Positions 11,692 through 20,739 of a stretch of DNA of 64,000 bases are shown here, in pieces (the first letter of the stretch is position 1; every line of letters begins with the position of its first letter). The notes under the pieces are model-generated. The model worked only from the letters and a program-made list of their open reading frames with translations. It ran no database searches and had not been told where the DNA came from. Source of the stretch: Polaromonas sp. (lineage in GTDB: Bacteria > Pseudomonadota > Gammaproteobacteria > Burkholderiales > Burkholderiaceae_C); NCBI RefSeq assembly GCF_029945925.1, contig NZ_JAQSDN010000033.1, forward strand, positions 124,001-188,000, in the 5' to 3' direction. The position numbers were made by a program, and so were the translations under genes.

Positions 11692-12789
11692 ATGGACTCA
11701 GCGCTTCAATTGATCATGACCCGGGTGCGGGCCGCAGCAGCCAGCGGCACGCCGCTGCGCATACGCGGCGGTGGCAGCAAGGACTTCTACGGCCAGACGC
11801 TGCAAGGCGAGGTGCTGGATGTCACGCCGCTGGCGGGCATCACCAGCTACGAGCCCACCGAACTGGTGGTCACCGCGCGGGCCGGCACACCGCTGGCCGA
11901 GCTCGAGGCGGTGCTGGCGGAACGCGGCCAGTGCCTGCCTTTCGAGCCGCCCCACTTCGGGCCGGGCGCAACAGTGGGGGGCATGGTTGCTGCCGGCCTG
12001 AGCGGGCCGGCGCGCGCCAGCGTGGGTGCCGTGCGCGACTATGTGCTGGGCGTCACCCTGCTCAATGGCAAGGGCGAGTTGCTGACCTTTGGCGGCCAGG
12101 TCATGAAAAACGTGGCGGGTTACGACGTCTCCCGGCTGATGGCGGGCGCCATGGGCACGCTGGGGCTGCTCACGGACATCAGTCTCAAGGTGTTGCCGGT
12201 AGCGCCGGCCGAAGCCACGCTGAAATTCGGAATGGGCCAGTCAGAGGCCTTGGCAAAGTTGAGTCGCTGGGGCGGGCAGCCGCTGCCGCTCAACGCCAGC
12301 TGCTGGGTCGACGACGCCGGCGCACCCACCCTGTACCTGCGTTTGCGCGGTGCCGTCGCAGCGGTCGAGGCCGCCTGCAAAACACTGGGCGGCGAACGCC
12401 AGGACCAAGCCACGACGGCGCCCGACTGGACCTTGTGCCGCGACCAGCAACTGCCCTGGTTTCTGGCGCGCGGCGAACGCGACCTGTGGCGCCTGTCGGT
12501 GCCGCAGACCGCGCCGGTGCTGGACCTGCCCGAGCCGCCGCTGGTCGAATGGCACGGCGCGCAGCGCTGGGTGCGGGCCGCGGCCGGTGAGGCGCAGCGC
12601 CTGCGCAATGCCGTCGCGGTCGTTGGCGGAACCGCTACGCTTTTTATAGCTGGTGGCGCCCATGCTGAAAGGGCTGAGGGCCGATTTGATCCCTTGAAAC
12701 CGCCGCTGGACCGGATTCACCGGCAACTCAAGAAAGAATTCGATCCCGCCGGGATTTTCAACCGCGGCCGCCTCTACCCGGACTTCTGA
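11692..12789 (+). CDS. glcE: Glycolate oxidase FAD-binding subunit GlcE
   Basis: Part of the GlcDEF complex that oxidises glycolate to glyoxylate at the membrane. The 365-residue product has the FAD-binding PCMH fold: PLRIRGGGSKDFYG near residue 20, FEPPHFGPGATVGGMVAAGLSGPARASVGAVRDYVLG near 85-120, and KNVAGYDVSRLMAGAMGTLG near 140. A GGAA before the ATG at 11692 marks the start. A family III repeat is embedded in frame at about residues 315-334 (LFIAGGAHAERAEGRFDPLK). The conserved tail FDPAGIFNRGRLYP follows, so the gene is probably functional. glcD, normally the first gene, is not upstream here. Confidence 0.93.
   Translation: MDSALQLIMTRVRAAAASGTPLRIRGGGSKDFYGQTLQGEVLDVTPLAGITSYEPTELVVTARAGTPLAELEAVLAERGQCLPFEPPHFGPGATVGGMVAAGLSGPARASVGAVRDYVLGVTLLNGKGELLTFGGQVMKNVAGYDVSRLMAGAMGTLGLLTDISLKVLPVAPAEATLKFGMGQSEALAKLSRWGGQPLPLNASCWVDDAGAPTLYLRLRGAVAAVEAACKTLGGERQDQATTAPDWTLCRDQQLPWFLARGERDLWRLSVPQTAPVLDLPEPPLVEWHGAQRWVRAAAGEAQRLRNAVAVVGGTATLFIAGGAHAERAEGRFDPLKPPLDRIHRQLKKEFDPAGIFNRGRLYPDF
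12636..12692 (+). repeat. Family III repeat embedded in glcE
   Basis: CGCTTTTTATAGCTGGTGGC, then GCCCATGCTGAAAGGGCTGAGGG and CCGATTTGATCCC, matches the family pattern ATAGCTGCTTGCGCCCGT...AAGGGCTGAGGGC. It is read through in frame and the carboxy end of GlcE continues after it. Confidence 0.75.
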
Positions 12790-12795
12790 TGTTGA

Positions 12796-12870
12796 CCCCC
12801 ACGTTCGCGGCTGCGCCGTTTCACTGCCCCCCGAGGGGGCGCAAGTCCCCTAGGGGCGGCCCGTCGGAGA
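12796..12870 (+). repeat. Family I repeat between glcE and glcF
   Basis: Begins CCCCCACGTTCGCGGCTGCG, contains CTGCCCCCCGAGGGGGCGC and ends GGGGCGGCCCGTCGGAGAC. It fills the gap and its last bases contain the GGAGA that serves as ribosome-binding site for glcF. Confidence 0.85.
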
Positions 12871-12874
12871 CTTG

Positions 12875-14119
12875 ATGCAAACCCACCTCGCCCCCGAATT
12901 CAAGAACACCGCCGACGGCCAGGCGGCCGAAGCGATTTTGCGCAAATGTGTGCACTGCGGTTTTTGCACCGCCACCTGCCCGACCTACCAGCTTCTCGGC
13001 GACGAACTCGACGGCCCGCGCGGGCGCATCTACCTGATCAAGCAGGTGCTCGAAGGCCAGGCGCCGACGCGCAAGACCCAGCTGCACCTGGACCGCTGCC
13101 TGACCTGCCGCAACTGCGAGACCACCTGCCCCAGCGGCGTGCAGTACGGCCACCTGATCGACATCGGCCGCAAGCTGGTCGATGAGCGGGTACCGCGGCC
13201 CGCTTCCGAGAGCGTGGTGCGCTGGGCGCTGAAAGAAGGCTTGCCGTCACCGCTGTTTGCACCGGCCATGAAACTCGGCCAGGCCGTGCGTGGCCTGTTG
13301 CCCGCGGCGCTGAAAAACAAGGTGCCGGCGCGCCAGCCGGCGGGCCGCTGGCCGCAGCGTGAACACCCCCGCAAGATGCTGATGCTGGCCGGCTGCGTAC
13401 AACCCGCCATGATGCCCAACATCAACACCGCGACGGCGCGTGTGCTCGACGCGGCGGGCATCCAGACCGTGGTGGCGGCCAAGGCCGGTTGCTGCGGCGC
13501 CGTGAAGTTTCACCTGAACGACCAGGACGGCGGCAAGGCCGAGATGCGCCGCAACATCGACGCCTGGTGGCCGCATGTGGAGGCGGGTGTGGAGGCCATC
13601 GTCATGAACGCCTCGGGCTGCGGTGTCACCGTCAAGGAGTACGGTTACCACTTGCGGGACGACGCAGCGTACGCGGCCAAGGCCGCGCGTATCAGCGAAC
13701 TGACGCGCGACCTGAGCGAGCTGCTGCCCGAACTGGTGGCGCCGCTGCGCGGCCGGGTGGCCGCCAGCGCCGCACCGATCGCGTTTCATCCACCCTGCAC
13801 CCTGCAACACGGCCAGCAGCTGCGCGGCGGTGTTGAACAACATCTGGGCGCCCTGGGTTTCGACGTGAAGGTCGCCAGTTGCGAGGCGCACCTGTGCTGC
13901 GGCTCCGCCGGCACCTACTCCGTTCTGAACCCGGAGATCGCCTTCCAGCTGCGCGACCGCAAGCTGGCGAACCTGGGCGAGATGACACCCGAAGTGATTG
14001 TGTCGGCCAACATCGGCTGCATCACGCACCTGCAAAGCGGCACGGCCACGCCGGTGCGGCACTGGATCGAAGTGCTGGACGAGTCGCTGACCGGGGTTGA
14101 TTTGCTACAAAATAAATAG
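12875..14119 (+). CDS. glcF: Glycolate oxidase iron-sulfur subunit GlcF
   Basis: The 414-residue electron-transfer subunit of glycolate oxidase. Two 4Fe-4S ferredoxin motifs are near the amino end: CVHCGFCTATCPTY (about residues 25-38) and CLTCRNCETTCPSG (about 75-88). Two cysteine-rich CCG-type domains follow (AGCCGAVKFH near 205; AHLCCGSAGTY near 345). The ATG at 12875 is preferred over the TTG at 12872 because of GGAGA at 12866-12870. The last codons (LLQNK) and the stop lie in a family III repeat, so the native carboxy end has been replaced or extended by a few residues. Coupled to glcE; the gap is filled by a family I repeat. Confidence 0.94.
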   Translation: MQTHLAPEFKNTADGQAAEAILRKCVHCGFCTATCPTYQLLGDELDGPRGRIYLIKQVLEGQAPTRKTQLHLDRCLTCRNCETTCPSGVQYGHLIDIGRKLVDERVPRPASESVVRWALKEGLPSPLFAPAMKLGQAVRGLLPAALKNKVPARQPAGRWPQREHPRKMLMLAGCVQPAMMPNINTATARVLDAAGIQTVVAAKAGCCGAVKFHLNDQDGGKAEMRRNIDAWWPHVEAGVEAIVMNASGCGVTVKEYGYHLRDDAAYAAKAARISELTRDLSELLPELVAPLRGRVAASAAPIAFHPPCTLQHGQQLRGGVEQHLGALGFDVKVASCEAHLCCGSAGTYSVLNPEIAFQLRDRKLANLGEMTPEVIVSANIGCITHLQSGTATPVRHWIEVLDESLTGVDLLQNK

Positions 14120-14160
14120 CTGTTTGCGCCCGTCCGGCGTGGGCTGAGGGCTGATTTGAT
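14102..14160 (+). repeat. Family III repeat at the 3' end of glcF
   Basis: TTGCTACAAAATAAATAGCTG followed by TTTGCGCCCGTCCGGCGTGG and GCTGAGGGCTGATTTGAT. The TAG inside ATAGCTG is the stop codon of glcF. The repeat ends about 6 bases before the convergent regulator gene. Confidence 0.85.
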
Positions 14161-14166
14161 CATGAG

Positions 14167-15036
14167 TCAGGCGCCGCCCAGGGCGCTGCGGTAGCGCCGG
14201 CTGCAGGCCACCCGGCTGCCGTCCTTCATATGCAGGCGGGCGTCGCCGCTGTCCAGGGGTTCGATCTCGGCCACGCGGTCCAGGTTGACGGCGAAGCTCC
14301 GGTGCACCTGGACAAAACGCGCCGGGTCCAGCCGACCGAGGAAATCCGCCAGGGTCGAACGCAGCAGGTAGTCGTGGCCATTGACATGGATGCCCACATA
14401 GTTGCCCTGGGCCTGCAGCCATTCGATGTCTGCTGCGGCAATCAGGAACTCCTTGCGCAACTTGCGCACCAGGAAACGCTCGGGCCGCGCTGACGCCCCG
14501 GCAGGCTCGGCGCCGGCCGCCGGCTCGGGCGAGTCCAGCACACGTGCTTCGCCCTGCAGGCGCAGCAACAGCAGGCGGTAGCCGAGCACGGCGCCAAGAA
14601 TCAGCACATAGCTGCGCACGTCCTTGAGGTACTCGTAGGCGAACACGGTTGCCCAGTTGCCGATCTCGTAGCTGGCACCCACGGCCGCGTAGGCAGCCTT
14701 GCGCAGCGTCATCATGACCAGCACATGCACGGCGCAAAACACCAGTGTGCCCGCCAGGTGCCAGGGCAGGTGTCGGCCCAGCGTGTCCCAGCGCAGCGGA
14801 AACCGCCGCTCGAAAGCGATCAGCACGGGGATGAGCAGCCCCACGGTCAGGTTGCTTGAGAGCTCCCAGGCCAGGGGTTGGACAAAAGGCGCGGTCCGCA
14901 GATCGATCCAGGCCGTGATGCTGTTGAACAGCATGTGGATAGACAGCACGGCGATCCAGAAGCCGATTTCGGCGGCGCGCCGGTAGGGCCGGTAGCGCGC
15001 CAGCAAGGCTTTTGTTGGGTCTGCAGGGTCCGACAT
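14167..15036 (-). CDS. Membrane-bound LytTR-family transcriptional regulator
   Basis: A 289-residue protein with about four membrane helices in residues 20-165 (IGFWIAVLSIHMLF; LTVGLLIPVLIAF; WHLAGTLVFCAVHVLVMM; YVLILGAVLGYRLLLL). A linker leads to a C-terminal LytTR DNA-binding domain (about 190-285) with the hallmark IEWLQAQGNYVGIHV, RSTLADFLGRLDPARFVQVHRSFAVNL and the closing GSRVACSRRYRSALG. It carries no receiver domain, so any signal is probably sensed by the membrane part. It is divergent from an acyltransferase gene whose start lies 149 bases away; regulation of that neighbour is a reasonable inference. Targets are not visible. Confidence 0.88.
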   Translation of the reverse strand: MSDPADPTKALLARYRPYRRAAEIGFWIAVLSIHMLFNSITAWIDLRTAPFVQPLAWELSSNLTVGLLIPVLIAFERRFPLRWDTLGRHLPWHLAGTLVFCAVHVLVMMTLRKAAYAAVGASYEIGNWATVFAYEYLKDVRSYVLILGAVLGYRLLLLRLQGEARVLDSPEPAAGAEPAGASARPERFLVRKLRKEFLIAAADIEWLQAQGNYVGIHVNGHDYLLRSTLADFLGRLDPARFVQVHRSFAVNLDRVAEIEPLDSGDARLHMKDGSRVACSRRYRSALGGA

Positions 15037-15184
15037 ACCGCCAGTCTAGAAGAATTGCCCGGATTTTCGTCACCGGTGGCCACCGCCTGTCACAAACGTC
15101 CCGCAACTTGTCCCATGAGGGTGCCCGAAGATGCCTCGCGCGCAAAAAAATGGCCGCCACTTGTTTTTCGTTCAGGAGAAAACC

Positions 15185-16372
15185 ATGAACCGCCGTCACG
15201 ACATTGATGCCCTGCGTGCCCTGGCCTTTGGCCTGGTCATCGTCTACCACGTGGCCATGTATTACGTGGCCGACTGGCACTGGCACTTGAAAAGCCCGCA
15301 TGCGGCCGAGTGGCTGCAGCTGCCCATGCGGGCCCTCAACTTGTGGCGCATGGACCTGGTTTTCCTGATTTCGGGCCTGGCCCTGGGTTTCCTGCAACGG
15401 GGCCAGGGTGCGGGCGCCCTCTGGCGCCAGCGCAGCTGGCTGCTGCTGCCGCTGGTTTTTGGCATGGCCGTGGTTGTGCCCTTCCAGGCTTATGCCCAGG
15501 GTGTGGCCAACGGCAGCATCGCCCCGGGCTTCGTCGCCTTTCTGCTGCGGTACGCCGTCGGCGGGCCCTGGCCGAAAAATGCGTTTGACGGTTCGGACTT
15601 CGGTGTCACCTGGAACCACCTGTGGTACCTGCCTTACCTGTGGCTCTACACCAGCGTGCTGGTCCTTTTGTTGCCCGCCTTGCAATCGGCCGCCGGCCAG
15701 CGCTTGCGCCGGGCATTTGCCGGGCTGCGCGGCGCGGCCTTGCTGGTGGTTCCGGCGCTGCCGCTGATGGTTTGGTCGCTGACCCTGTGGCCGCATTTCC
15801 CGCCGACGCATGACCTGATCGGCGACGGCTGGCTGCATGCGGTGTATTTCACCTTGTTCCTCTACGGTTGGTGGATAGGTACGGACGAAGGCTGGTGGGC
15901 CGCGGCGGCGCGCTTGCGCTGGTCGGCCCTGGGCGCGGCGTTGGCGCTGCTGGCGGCGTACATGGGTCTGCGTGCACTGCCTGCGGATGTGGCTGCGCCG
16001 CGCCAGCTGTTGCGCCTGATCGCCGATTTATACCTGTGGACGGCCTTGGTGGCGATCCTGGGCTGGGGCCATGTGAAGCTCAACCGTCCACGGCGCTGGC
16101 TGTCCTGGGCCAACGAGTCGGTTTATCCCTGGTATGTGTTGCACCAGACGGTGGTCATCGTGGCCATCTGGTGGCTGGCACCGCTGCAACTGGGACCGGC
16201 CGTGGAGCCGGCGCTGCTGTTGCTGCTGACGGTGGCGGGATGCTGGCCGATCACCGCCCTGGTGCGCCGCAGCGCCTGGCTGCGTCCGCTGTTCGGACTG
16301 CGCAGTCGCGGAGTTTCCCCAAGGCAATCGCGCGCTCCGTGCGGGCAAGGCGAAGCCCGTGGGAAAGCCTGA
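15185..16372 (+). CDS. Acyltransferase-3 family membrane acyltransferase
   Basis: A 395-residue integral membrane protein with about ten helices. The opening RRHDIDALRALAFGLVIVYH includes the conserved arginine/histidine pattern of the acyltransferase-3 (OafA/OpgC/NodX) family, which moves acyl groups from CoA or lipid donors onto sugars or other surface molecules in the inner membrane. TTCAGGAG before the ATG at 15185 fixes the start; an in-frame ATG at 15131 lies in the presumed promoter. It is divergent from the LytTR membrane regulator. The acceptor is unknown; resemblance to glucan-modifying MdoC/OpgC is only at family level. Confidence 0.87.
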   Translation: MNRRHDIDALRALAFGLVIVYHVAMYYVADWHWHLKSPHAAEWLQLPMRALNLWRMDLVFLISGLALGFLQRGQGAGALWRQRSWLLLPLVFGMAVVVPFQAYAQGVANGSIAPGFVAFLLRYAVGGPWPKNAFDGSDFGVTWNHLWYLPYLWLYTSVLVLLLPALQSAAGQRLRRAFAGLRGAALLVVPALPLMVWSLTLWPHFPPTHDLIGDGWLHAVYFTLFLYGWWIGTDEGWWAAAARLRWSALGAALALLAAYMGLRALPADVAAPRQLLRLIADLYLWTALVAILGWGHVKLNRPRRWLSWANESVYPWYVLHQTVVIVAIWWLAPLQLGPAVEPALLLLLTVAGCWPITALVRRSAWLRPLFGLRSRGVSPRQSRAPCGQGEARGKA

Positions 16373-16380
16373 AGCCGCTC

Positions 16381-16866
16381 TCAGGCAGCAAGCGCGGTTT
16401 CCACGTCTTTCGCCAGGTCGGCCGGTTTGTCGGTCGGTGCATAACGCCGGATCACCTGACCGTCCTTGCCGACCAGGAACTTGGTGAAATTCCACTTGAT
16501 GGCCTTGCTGCCCAGCAGGCCAGGTGCTTCGGACGACAGCCACTTGTACAGCGGGTGCGCGGCCGGGCCGTTGACGTCGATCTTGCCCATCATCGGAAAA
16601 CTCACGCCGTAGTTGACCTGGCAGAACTCGGCAATCTCGCCGTCGGCGCCCGGGTCCTGGGCGCCGAACTGGTTGCACGGGAAACCCAGCACCACCAGGC
16701 CCTTGCCGGTGTAGGCCTTGTGCAGCTCTTCGAGGCCGCCGAACTGCGGCGTGAAACCACACTTGCTGGCCGTGTTCACGATCAGCATGACTTTGCCCTT
16801 GAATTGCGAAAGCGCAATGTCCTGGCCGTTGATCTGCCGCGCTTCGAAGTCGTAAATGCTGCTCAT
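16381..16866 (-). CDS. Glutathione peroxidase family protein
   Basis: A 161-residue thiol peroxidase of the GPx/BtuE family that reduces hydrogen peroxide or organic peroxides with thioredoxin or glutathione. The catalytic tetrad is complete with cysteine in place of selenocysteine: C36 in NTASKCGFTPQ, Q70 in FPCNQFGAQ, W125 and N126 in IKWNFTKFLV. It is a normal-length cytoplasmic protein without a signal peptide. It converges on the acyltransferase with an 8-base gap. A family I repeat lies upstream between it and the transporter gene. Confidence 0.95.
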   Translation of the reverse strand: MSSIYDFEARQINGQDIALSQFKGKVMLIVNTASKCGFTPQFGGLEELHKAYTGKGLVVLGFPCNQFGAQDPGADGEIAEFCQVNYGVSFPMMGKIDVNGPAAHPLYKWLSSEAPGLLGSKAIKWNFTKFLVGKDGQVIRRYAPTDKPADLAKDVETALAA

Positions 16867-16898
16867 GGTGCGTCCTGGTTGGACCTGCCACTGTACTG

Positions 16899-17020
16899 CA
16901 GCGAGGGAGCGTGGGGGCTCATAAATTCAAGCAGGGGCCGCGGATCTGGCTTTGCCAGTCCGCAGGCGCAGCGCCCCCCTCGGGGGGCAGAGGGTTACAC
17001 GCAGTGAACGAACGTGGGGG
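16899..17020 (-). repeat. Family I repeat, one full copy plus an extra end
   Basis: The full copy (about 16925-17020) reads GCCCCCACGTTCGTTCACTG on the minus strand with the core CCCCCCGAGGGGGG. A second CGTGGGGGCT end at 16910-16918 suggests a truncated tandem copy. The repeat edge touches the stop codon of the EamA transporter at 17021. Confidence 0.75.
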
Positions 17021-17947
17021 CTATTTCCTCAAGGGCGCCGGCGCCGTGGCTGCGAGCAAGGCGGCCAGCACAATCAGGCTGCCGCCCAGCAGCGTGCGCG
17101 GGCTGAATTCCGCTGCGCCCAGTGCGGCCGCCGACAGGCTGGCAAACAGGATTTCGGTCAACATCACGAGTGCGGTGGTGCTGGCCGCCAGGCGCGCCGC
17201 GCCATACTGCAGCGCCATGTTGCTGAGCAGGAAGGCCGCAGCCAGGCCCAGCGCGACGCCGGCCCACGAGGTACTCCAGACCGGCGCCGGCACGATGTGC
17301 CATCCCATGCCCAGCAGCGCAGTGGCGGTGGCCATGAGGCCGCCGCCGCCAAACATGGCCATCATGCGGGATTCGCTGGGCGTGTACGCCAGCTTGCGCA
17401 GCAGCACGTTGGTGGCGGCAAAGCTCAGGCCTCCCATCAGGGCGAGCCAGTCGGCTGCGCTGTGCGGTACCGGCCAGGGCGAGCCGGGTGACTTCAGCAC
17501 GATCAGCACACCCGCCATCGCCAGCGCCAGGCGCAGCAGCGAAGCGCGGGTCGGTTTTTCCCCCAGCAGGCCCCAGGCCAGCAGCACGGACCACGCCGGC
17601 ATCAGGTAAAACAGCAGCACCACCCGCACCACGTCCCCGACGGTCACGGCCCAGTTGAAGCCGACGTTGGTCAGCCCTGCGGCGACGGCCAGCCACCAGA
17701 GCTGCGGATGCCGCGCGAAGCTGCGCCAGCCGCCATGCCGCCATGCCGAGATGCAGGCCAGCGAAAAGAAGTAGATCAGCGCAGTCGACCACAGGGGGTG
17801 CAGCCCCTGCGACTGCAGCTCGCGAAACGGCCACCAGGACACGCCCCAGACAAAGGCGTTGAAGACCAGCGCGGATGCGGCCAGCGTGGCGCCACGGTGG
17901 ATCACGGCATCTGACTCCCCGGGGCCACGGCAGGGCCGCACATCCAT
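17021..17947 (-). CDS. EamA/DMT-superfamily transporter
   Basis: A 308-residue inner-membrane protein with about ten hydrophobic helices in two five-helix halves (first near FNAFVWGVSWWPF, second near DWLALMGGLSFAATNVLLRK), the layout of EamA-type drug/metabolite exporters. It starts 11 bases after the lplT stop, so the two are probably co-transcribed. The ATG at 17947 follows GAGG closely; a GTG at 17905, just before IHRGATLAASALVFN, is an alternative that would give a more typical amino end. Substrate cannot be told from sequence. The stop codon abuts a family I repeat. Confidence 0.85.
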   Translation of the reverse strand: MDVRPCRGPGESDAVIHRGATLAASALVFNAFVWGVSWWPFRELQSQGLHPLWSTALIYFFSLACISAWRHGGWRSFARHPQLWWLAVAAGLTNVGFNWAVTVGDVVRVVLLFYLMPAWSVLLAWGLLGEKPTRASLLRLALAMAGVLIVLKSPGSPWPVPHSAADWLALMGGLSFAATNVLLRKLAYTPSESRMMAMFGGGGLMATATALLGMGWHIVPAPVWSTSWAGVALGLAAAFLLSNMALQYGAARLAASTTALVMLTEILFASLSAAALGAAEFSPRTLLGGSLIVLAALLAATAPAPLRK

Positions 17948-17957
17948 GCCTCGCGCA

Positions 17958-19244
17958 TCAGTGCGAGTTGTCGCTGCGCGCGATGGTCAGCAGGTGGTCC
18001 ACCTGTTCTTTGTATTTGATGCAGTTGCTTTTGTGCCAGCGCTGGATCAGCCACATGAAACCGGCCACGACCACGCCAAAGGCGGTGATCGCGCCGAAGG
18101 CCGACAGGCCCATGCCGGTGGACAGGCTGTAGCCGGCGCCCAGCGCCAGAATGCAGGCCTGCTCGTTGAAGTTCTGCACGGCGATGGAGCGGCCGGCGCC
18201 CATCAGGTTGTGGCCGCGGTGCTGCAACAGCGCGTTCATCGGCACCACCAGAAAACCGCCCAGGCCGCCGAGAAGAATCAGAAAGGGTGCGGCCACCCAG
18301 ACGTTGGTGATGAAATTCATCAGGATCACCAGCACGCCCATGGCAATGCCCAGCGGCATCACCATGGTGGCGTGTTCCAGCCGCATGCGCATCGACGCCA
18401 GGATCGCACCGGCCGCCGTGCCGATGGCCACCACCCCGACCAGTGACGACGCCTGCGTGGTGCTGTAGCCCAGTGCCGCCGCGCTCCAGGCCAGCACGAT
18501 GTAGCGCAGGTTGCCCGACACGCCCCAGAACAGCGTGGTGGTCGCCAGCGAGATCTGGCCCAGCTTGTCGCGCCACAGCGCTGCGTTGCAATTCCAGAAA
18601 TCGGGCAGCAGCTCGAGCTTGTTGCGCGGCATCGGACGCATCTCCACGCCGGTGAGGGGAATCCGCGTGTTGAACCAGGCCGCGATCGCATACAGGATGA
18701 TCAGCGCGCAGATGGCGGCTTCGGGCGGCGTGTCGATGCCGGTGTCGATGACGGGGAAGTCGAACGACAGCAGCAGGTGCGACACCGAATGGCCGACCAG
18801 CTGACCTCCGAGCAGCACGCCCAGGATGATGGAGGCAATCGTCAGGCCTTCGATCCAGCCGTTGGCCTTGACCAGCTGCGAGGCCGGCAGCAACTCGGTG
18901 AGGATGCCGTATTTGGCCGGGGAGTAGGCGGCAGCGCCCAGGCCGACAATCGCGTAGGCCATCAAGGGGTGTGTGCCGAACAGCATCATCAGGCAGCCCA
19001 CCACCTTGATGGCGTTGCTGATGAACATGACCTTGCCCTTGGGCTGCGCATCGGCGAAGGCGCCGACAAAAGGCGCCAGCACCACATAAAACAGCGCAAA
19101 CATCGGCACCAGCGCGGCTGGTTGCCATTTGGGCGCGCCACTGGTTCTGAGCAGCTCCACGGCGGCGACGAACAGCGCGTTATCAGCCAGAGAGCTGAAA
19201 AACTGGGCTGCCATGATGGTGTAAAAACCGCGCTTCAGCTTCAT
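17958..19244 (-). CDS. lplT: Lysophospholipid transporter LplT
   Basis: A 428-residue MFS-type flippase that returns lysophospholipids to the inner leaflet of the inner membrane for re-acylation. The opening MKLKRGFYTIMAAQFFSSLADNALF and the block YSPAKYGILTELLPASQLVKANGWIE (residues about 106-131) are characteristic of LplT. About twelve helices are predicted. It is divergent from the alanine racemase gene with a 199-base gap that must hold both promoters, a pairing common in Burkholderiales. The ATG at 19244 is the natural start. No acyltransferase (Aas) gene is next to it. Confidence 0.92.
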   Translation of the reverse strand: MKLKRGFYTIMAAQFFSSLADNALFVAAVELLRTSGAPKWQPAALVPMFALFYVVLAPFVGAFADAQPKGKVMFISNAIKVVGCLMMLFGTHPLMAYAIVGLGAAAYSPAKYGILTELLPASQLVKANGWIEGLTIASIILGVLLGGQLVGHSVSHLLLSFDFPVIDTGIDTPPEAAICALIILYAIAAWFNTRIPLTGVEMRPMPRNKLELLPDFWNCNAALWRDKLGQISLATTTLFWGVSGNLRYIVLAWSAAALGYSTTQASSLVGVVAIGTAAGAILASMRMRLEHATMVMPLGIAMGVLVILMNFITNVWVAAPFLILLGGLGGFLVVPMNALLQHRGHNLMGAGRSIAVQNFNEQACILALGAGYSLSTGMGLSAFGAITAFGVVVAGFMWLIQRWHKSNCIKYKEQVDHLLTIARSDNSH

Positions 19245-19443
19245 TGAACGGTGTTGATCACTGTGGCGAATGCATCAGGCAGTCTGATGCGGCACGATAA
19301 AAGTGAATGTCTCCTGACTATCAAGGTTTATAGCACGCGGCAGGATGGCAGAATCGACAAATAGGTCTTGACAAGCCTGCGTTAACCCCAGTCCCGTCCT
19401 GTTTTCCCACTGCCACCACCCCTACCACGAGCCCTTGCCTGAC

Positions 19444-20538
19444 ATGCCCCGCCCCATTCTTGCCACTGTTCATGCCGCCGCCCTCAGCCACAACCTGGCG
19501 CGCGCGCGCGCTGCTGCGCCGGACGCCCGAGTCTGGGCCGTCGTCAAGGCCAATGCCTACGGCCACGGCATCGAGCGCGTGTTTGATGCACTGCGCAGCG
19601 CCGACGGCTTTGCCCTGCTGGACCTGGCCGAGGCCCAGCGCCTGCGTGCGCTCGACTGGCGCGGCCCCATCCTGCTGCTGGAGGGCTGTTTTGACGCGCG
19701 CGACCTCGAGCTCTGTTCACGTCTGGGCCTGTGGCACGCCATTCATTGCGACGAGCAGATCGACATGCTCGCGGCCCACAAGACCCAGGTGCCGCACCGT
19801 GTCTTTCTCAAGATGAACTCGGGCATGAACCGCCTGGGCTTCACGCCCGAGCGTTACCGCGCGGCCTGGACGCGGCTCAACGCCTTGCCGCAGGTGGAAG
19901 AAATTTCGCTGATGACCCATTTCAGCGATGCCGACGGCGCGCGCGGGATAACCCACCAGCTGCAGGTCTTCGAAGCGGTCACGCATGACCTGCCCGGCGA
20001 GCGCACGCTCAGCAACAGCGCGGCCACCCTGCGCCATGGCCTGGCCATCGGCGAGAAGTCCGACTGGGTGCGGCCCGGCATCGCGGTGTATGGCAGTTCA
20101 CCCGATTTTCCCGAGCACAGCGCCGCCGACTGGGGCTTGCAGCCGACCCTGACGCTGGCGTCGAAAATCATTGGGGTGCAACACCTGGTGGCGGGCGACA
20201 CGGTGGGTTACGGTTCCAGCTTCACCGCCGACGGCCCGCTGCGCATTGGCGTCGTGGCCTGCGGTTATGCCGACGGCTACCCGCGGCATTGCACGACCGG
20301 TACACCGGTGCTGGTGCAGGGCGTGCGCACACGCATGGTGGGCCGCGTCAGCATGGACATGATCACGGTGGACCTGACGCCGGTGCCCGATGCGGGCATG
20401 GGGTCGGACGTGACCTTGTGGGGGCGCGCGTCCAGCGGCGCCGTGTTGCCGATCGACGAGATCGCAGCGGCCGCGGGCACGGTCGGTTATGAGTTGATGT
20501 GCGCCGTGGCACCGCGCGTGCCGGTGGTGGTGGAGTGA
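19444..20538 (+). CDS. alr: Alanine racemase
   Basis: PLP enzyme that makes D-alanine for peptidoglycan. The 364-residue product has the PLP-binding K35 in [12 protein letters not shown] and the C-terminal-domain tyrosine in [20 protein letters not shown] and [14 protein letters not shown] complete the family signature. A TTG at 19435 would add three residues, but the ATG at 19444 gives the usual [13 protein letters not shown] opening. It is divergent from lplT. In related genomes radA usually follows alr directly; here about 15 kb lies between them. Confidence 0.95.
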   Translation: MPRPILATVHAAALSHNLARARAAAPDARVWAVVKANAYGHGIERVFDALRSADGFALLDLAEAQRLRALDWRGPILLLEGCFDARDLELCSRLGLWHAIHCDEQIDMLAAHKTQVPHRVFLKMNSGMNRLGFTPERYRAAWTRLNALPQVEEISLMTHFSDADGARGITHQLQVFEAVTHDLPGERTLSNSAATLRHGLAIGEKSDWVRPGIAVYGSSPDFPEHSAADWGLQPTLTLASKIIGVQHLVAGDTVGYGSSFTADGPLRIGVVACGYADGYPRHCTTGTPVLVQGVRTRMVGRVSMDMITVDLTPVPDAGMGSDVTLWGRASSGAVLPIDEIAAAAGTVGYELMCAVAPRVPVVVE

Positions 20539-20591
20539 AACAGAAGGTGGGTTTCAGGCGCGGCGGCTGTTTCTGTGGAGACGTCCATAAA

Positions 20592-20717
20592 TCATGACAG
20601 GCCCAGCCCGAACGGCGTGGGGTCATGAATGACGAGAACCTCAATAAGTCGCCCAATCATTTGGCGGTTCTTGTCGCTGAGCCCAAGGTCCAGGAGTCTG
20701 GCGAATTCCGCCGTCAT
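20592..20717 (-). CDS. Small hypothetical protein downstream of the toxin gene
   Basis: A 41-residue reading frame starting MTAEFARLLDLGLSDKNRQM, 22 bases after the relE-like stop and on the same strand. The composition is protein-like (helix-forming, balanced charges), but no good ribosome-binding site is visible and I recognise no family. It could be the remnant of a longer gene or a chance frame. Confidence 0.3.
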   Translation of the reverse strand: MTAEFARLLDLGLSDKNRQMIGRLIEVLVIHDPTPFGLGLS

Positions 20718-20739
20718 GTGCGGACCGGGCCTTTCAGGG

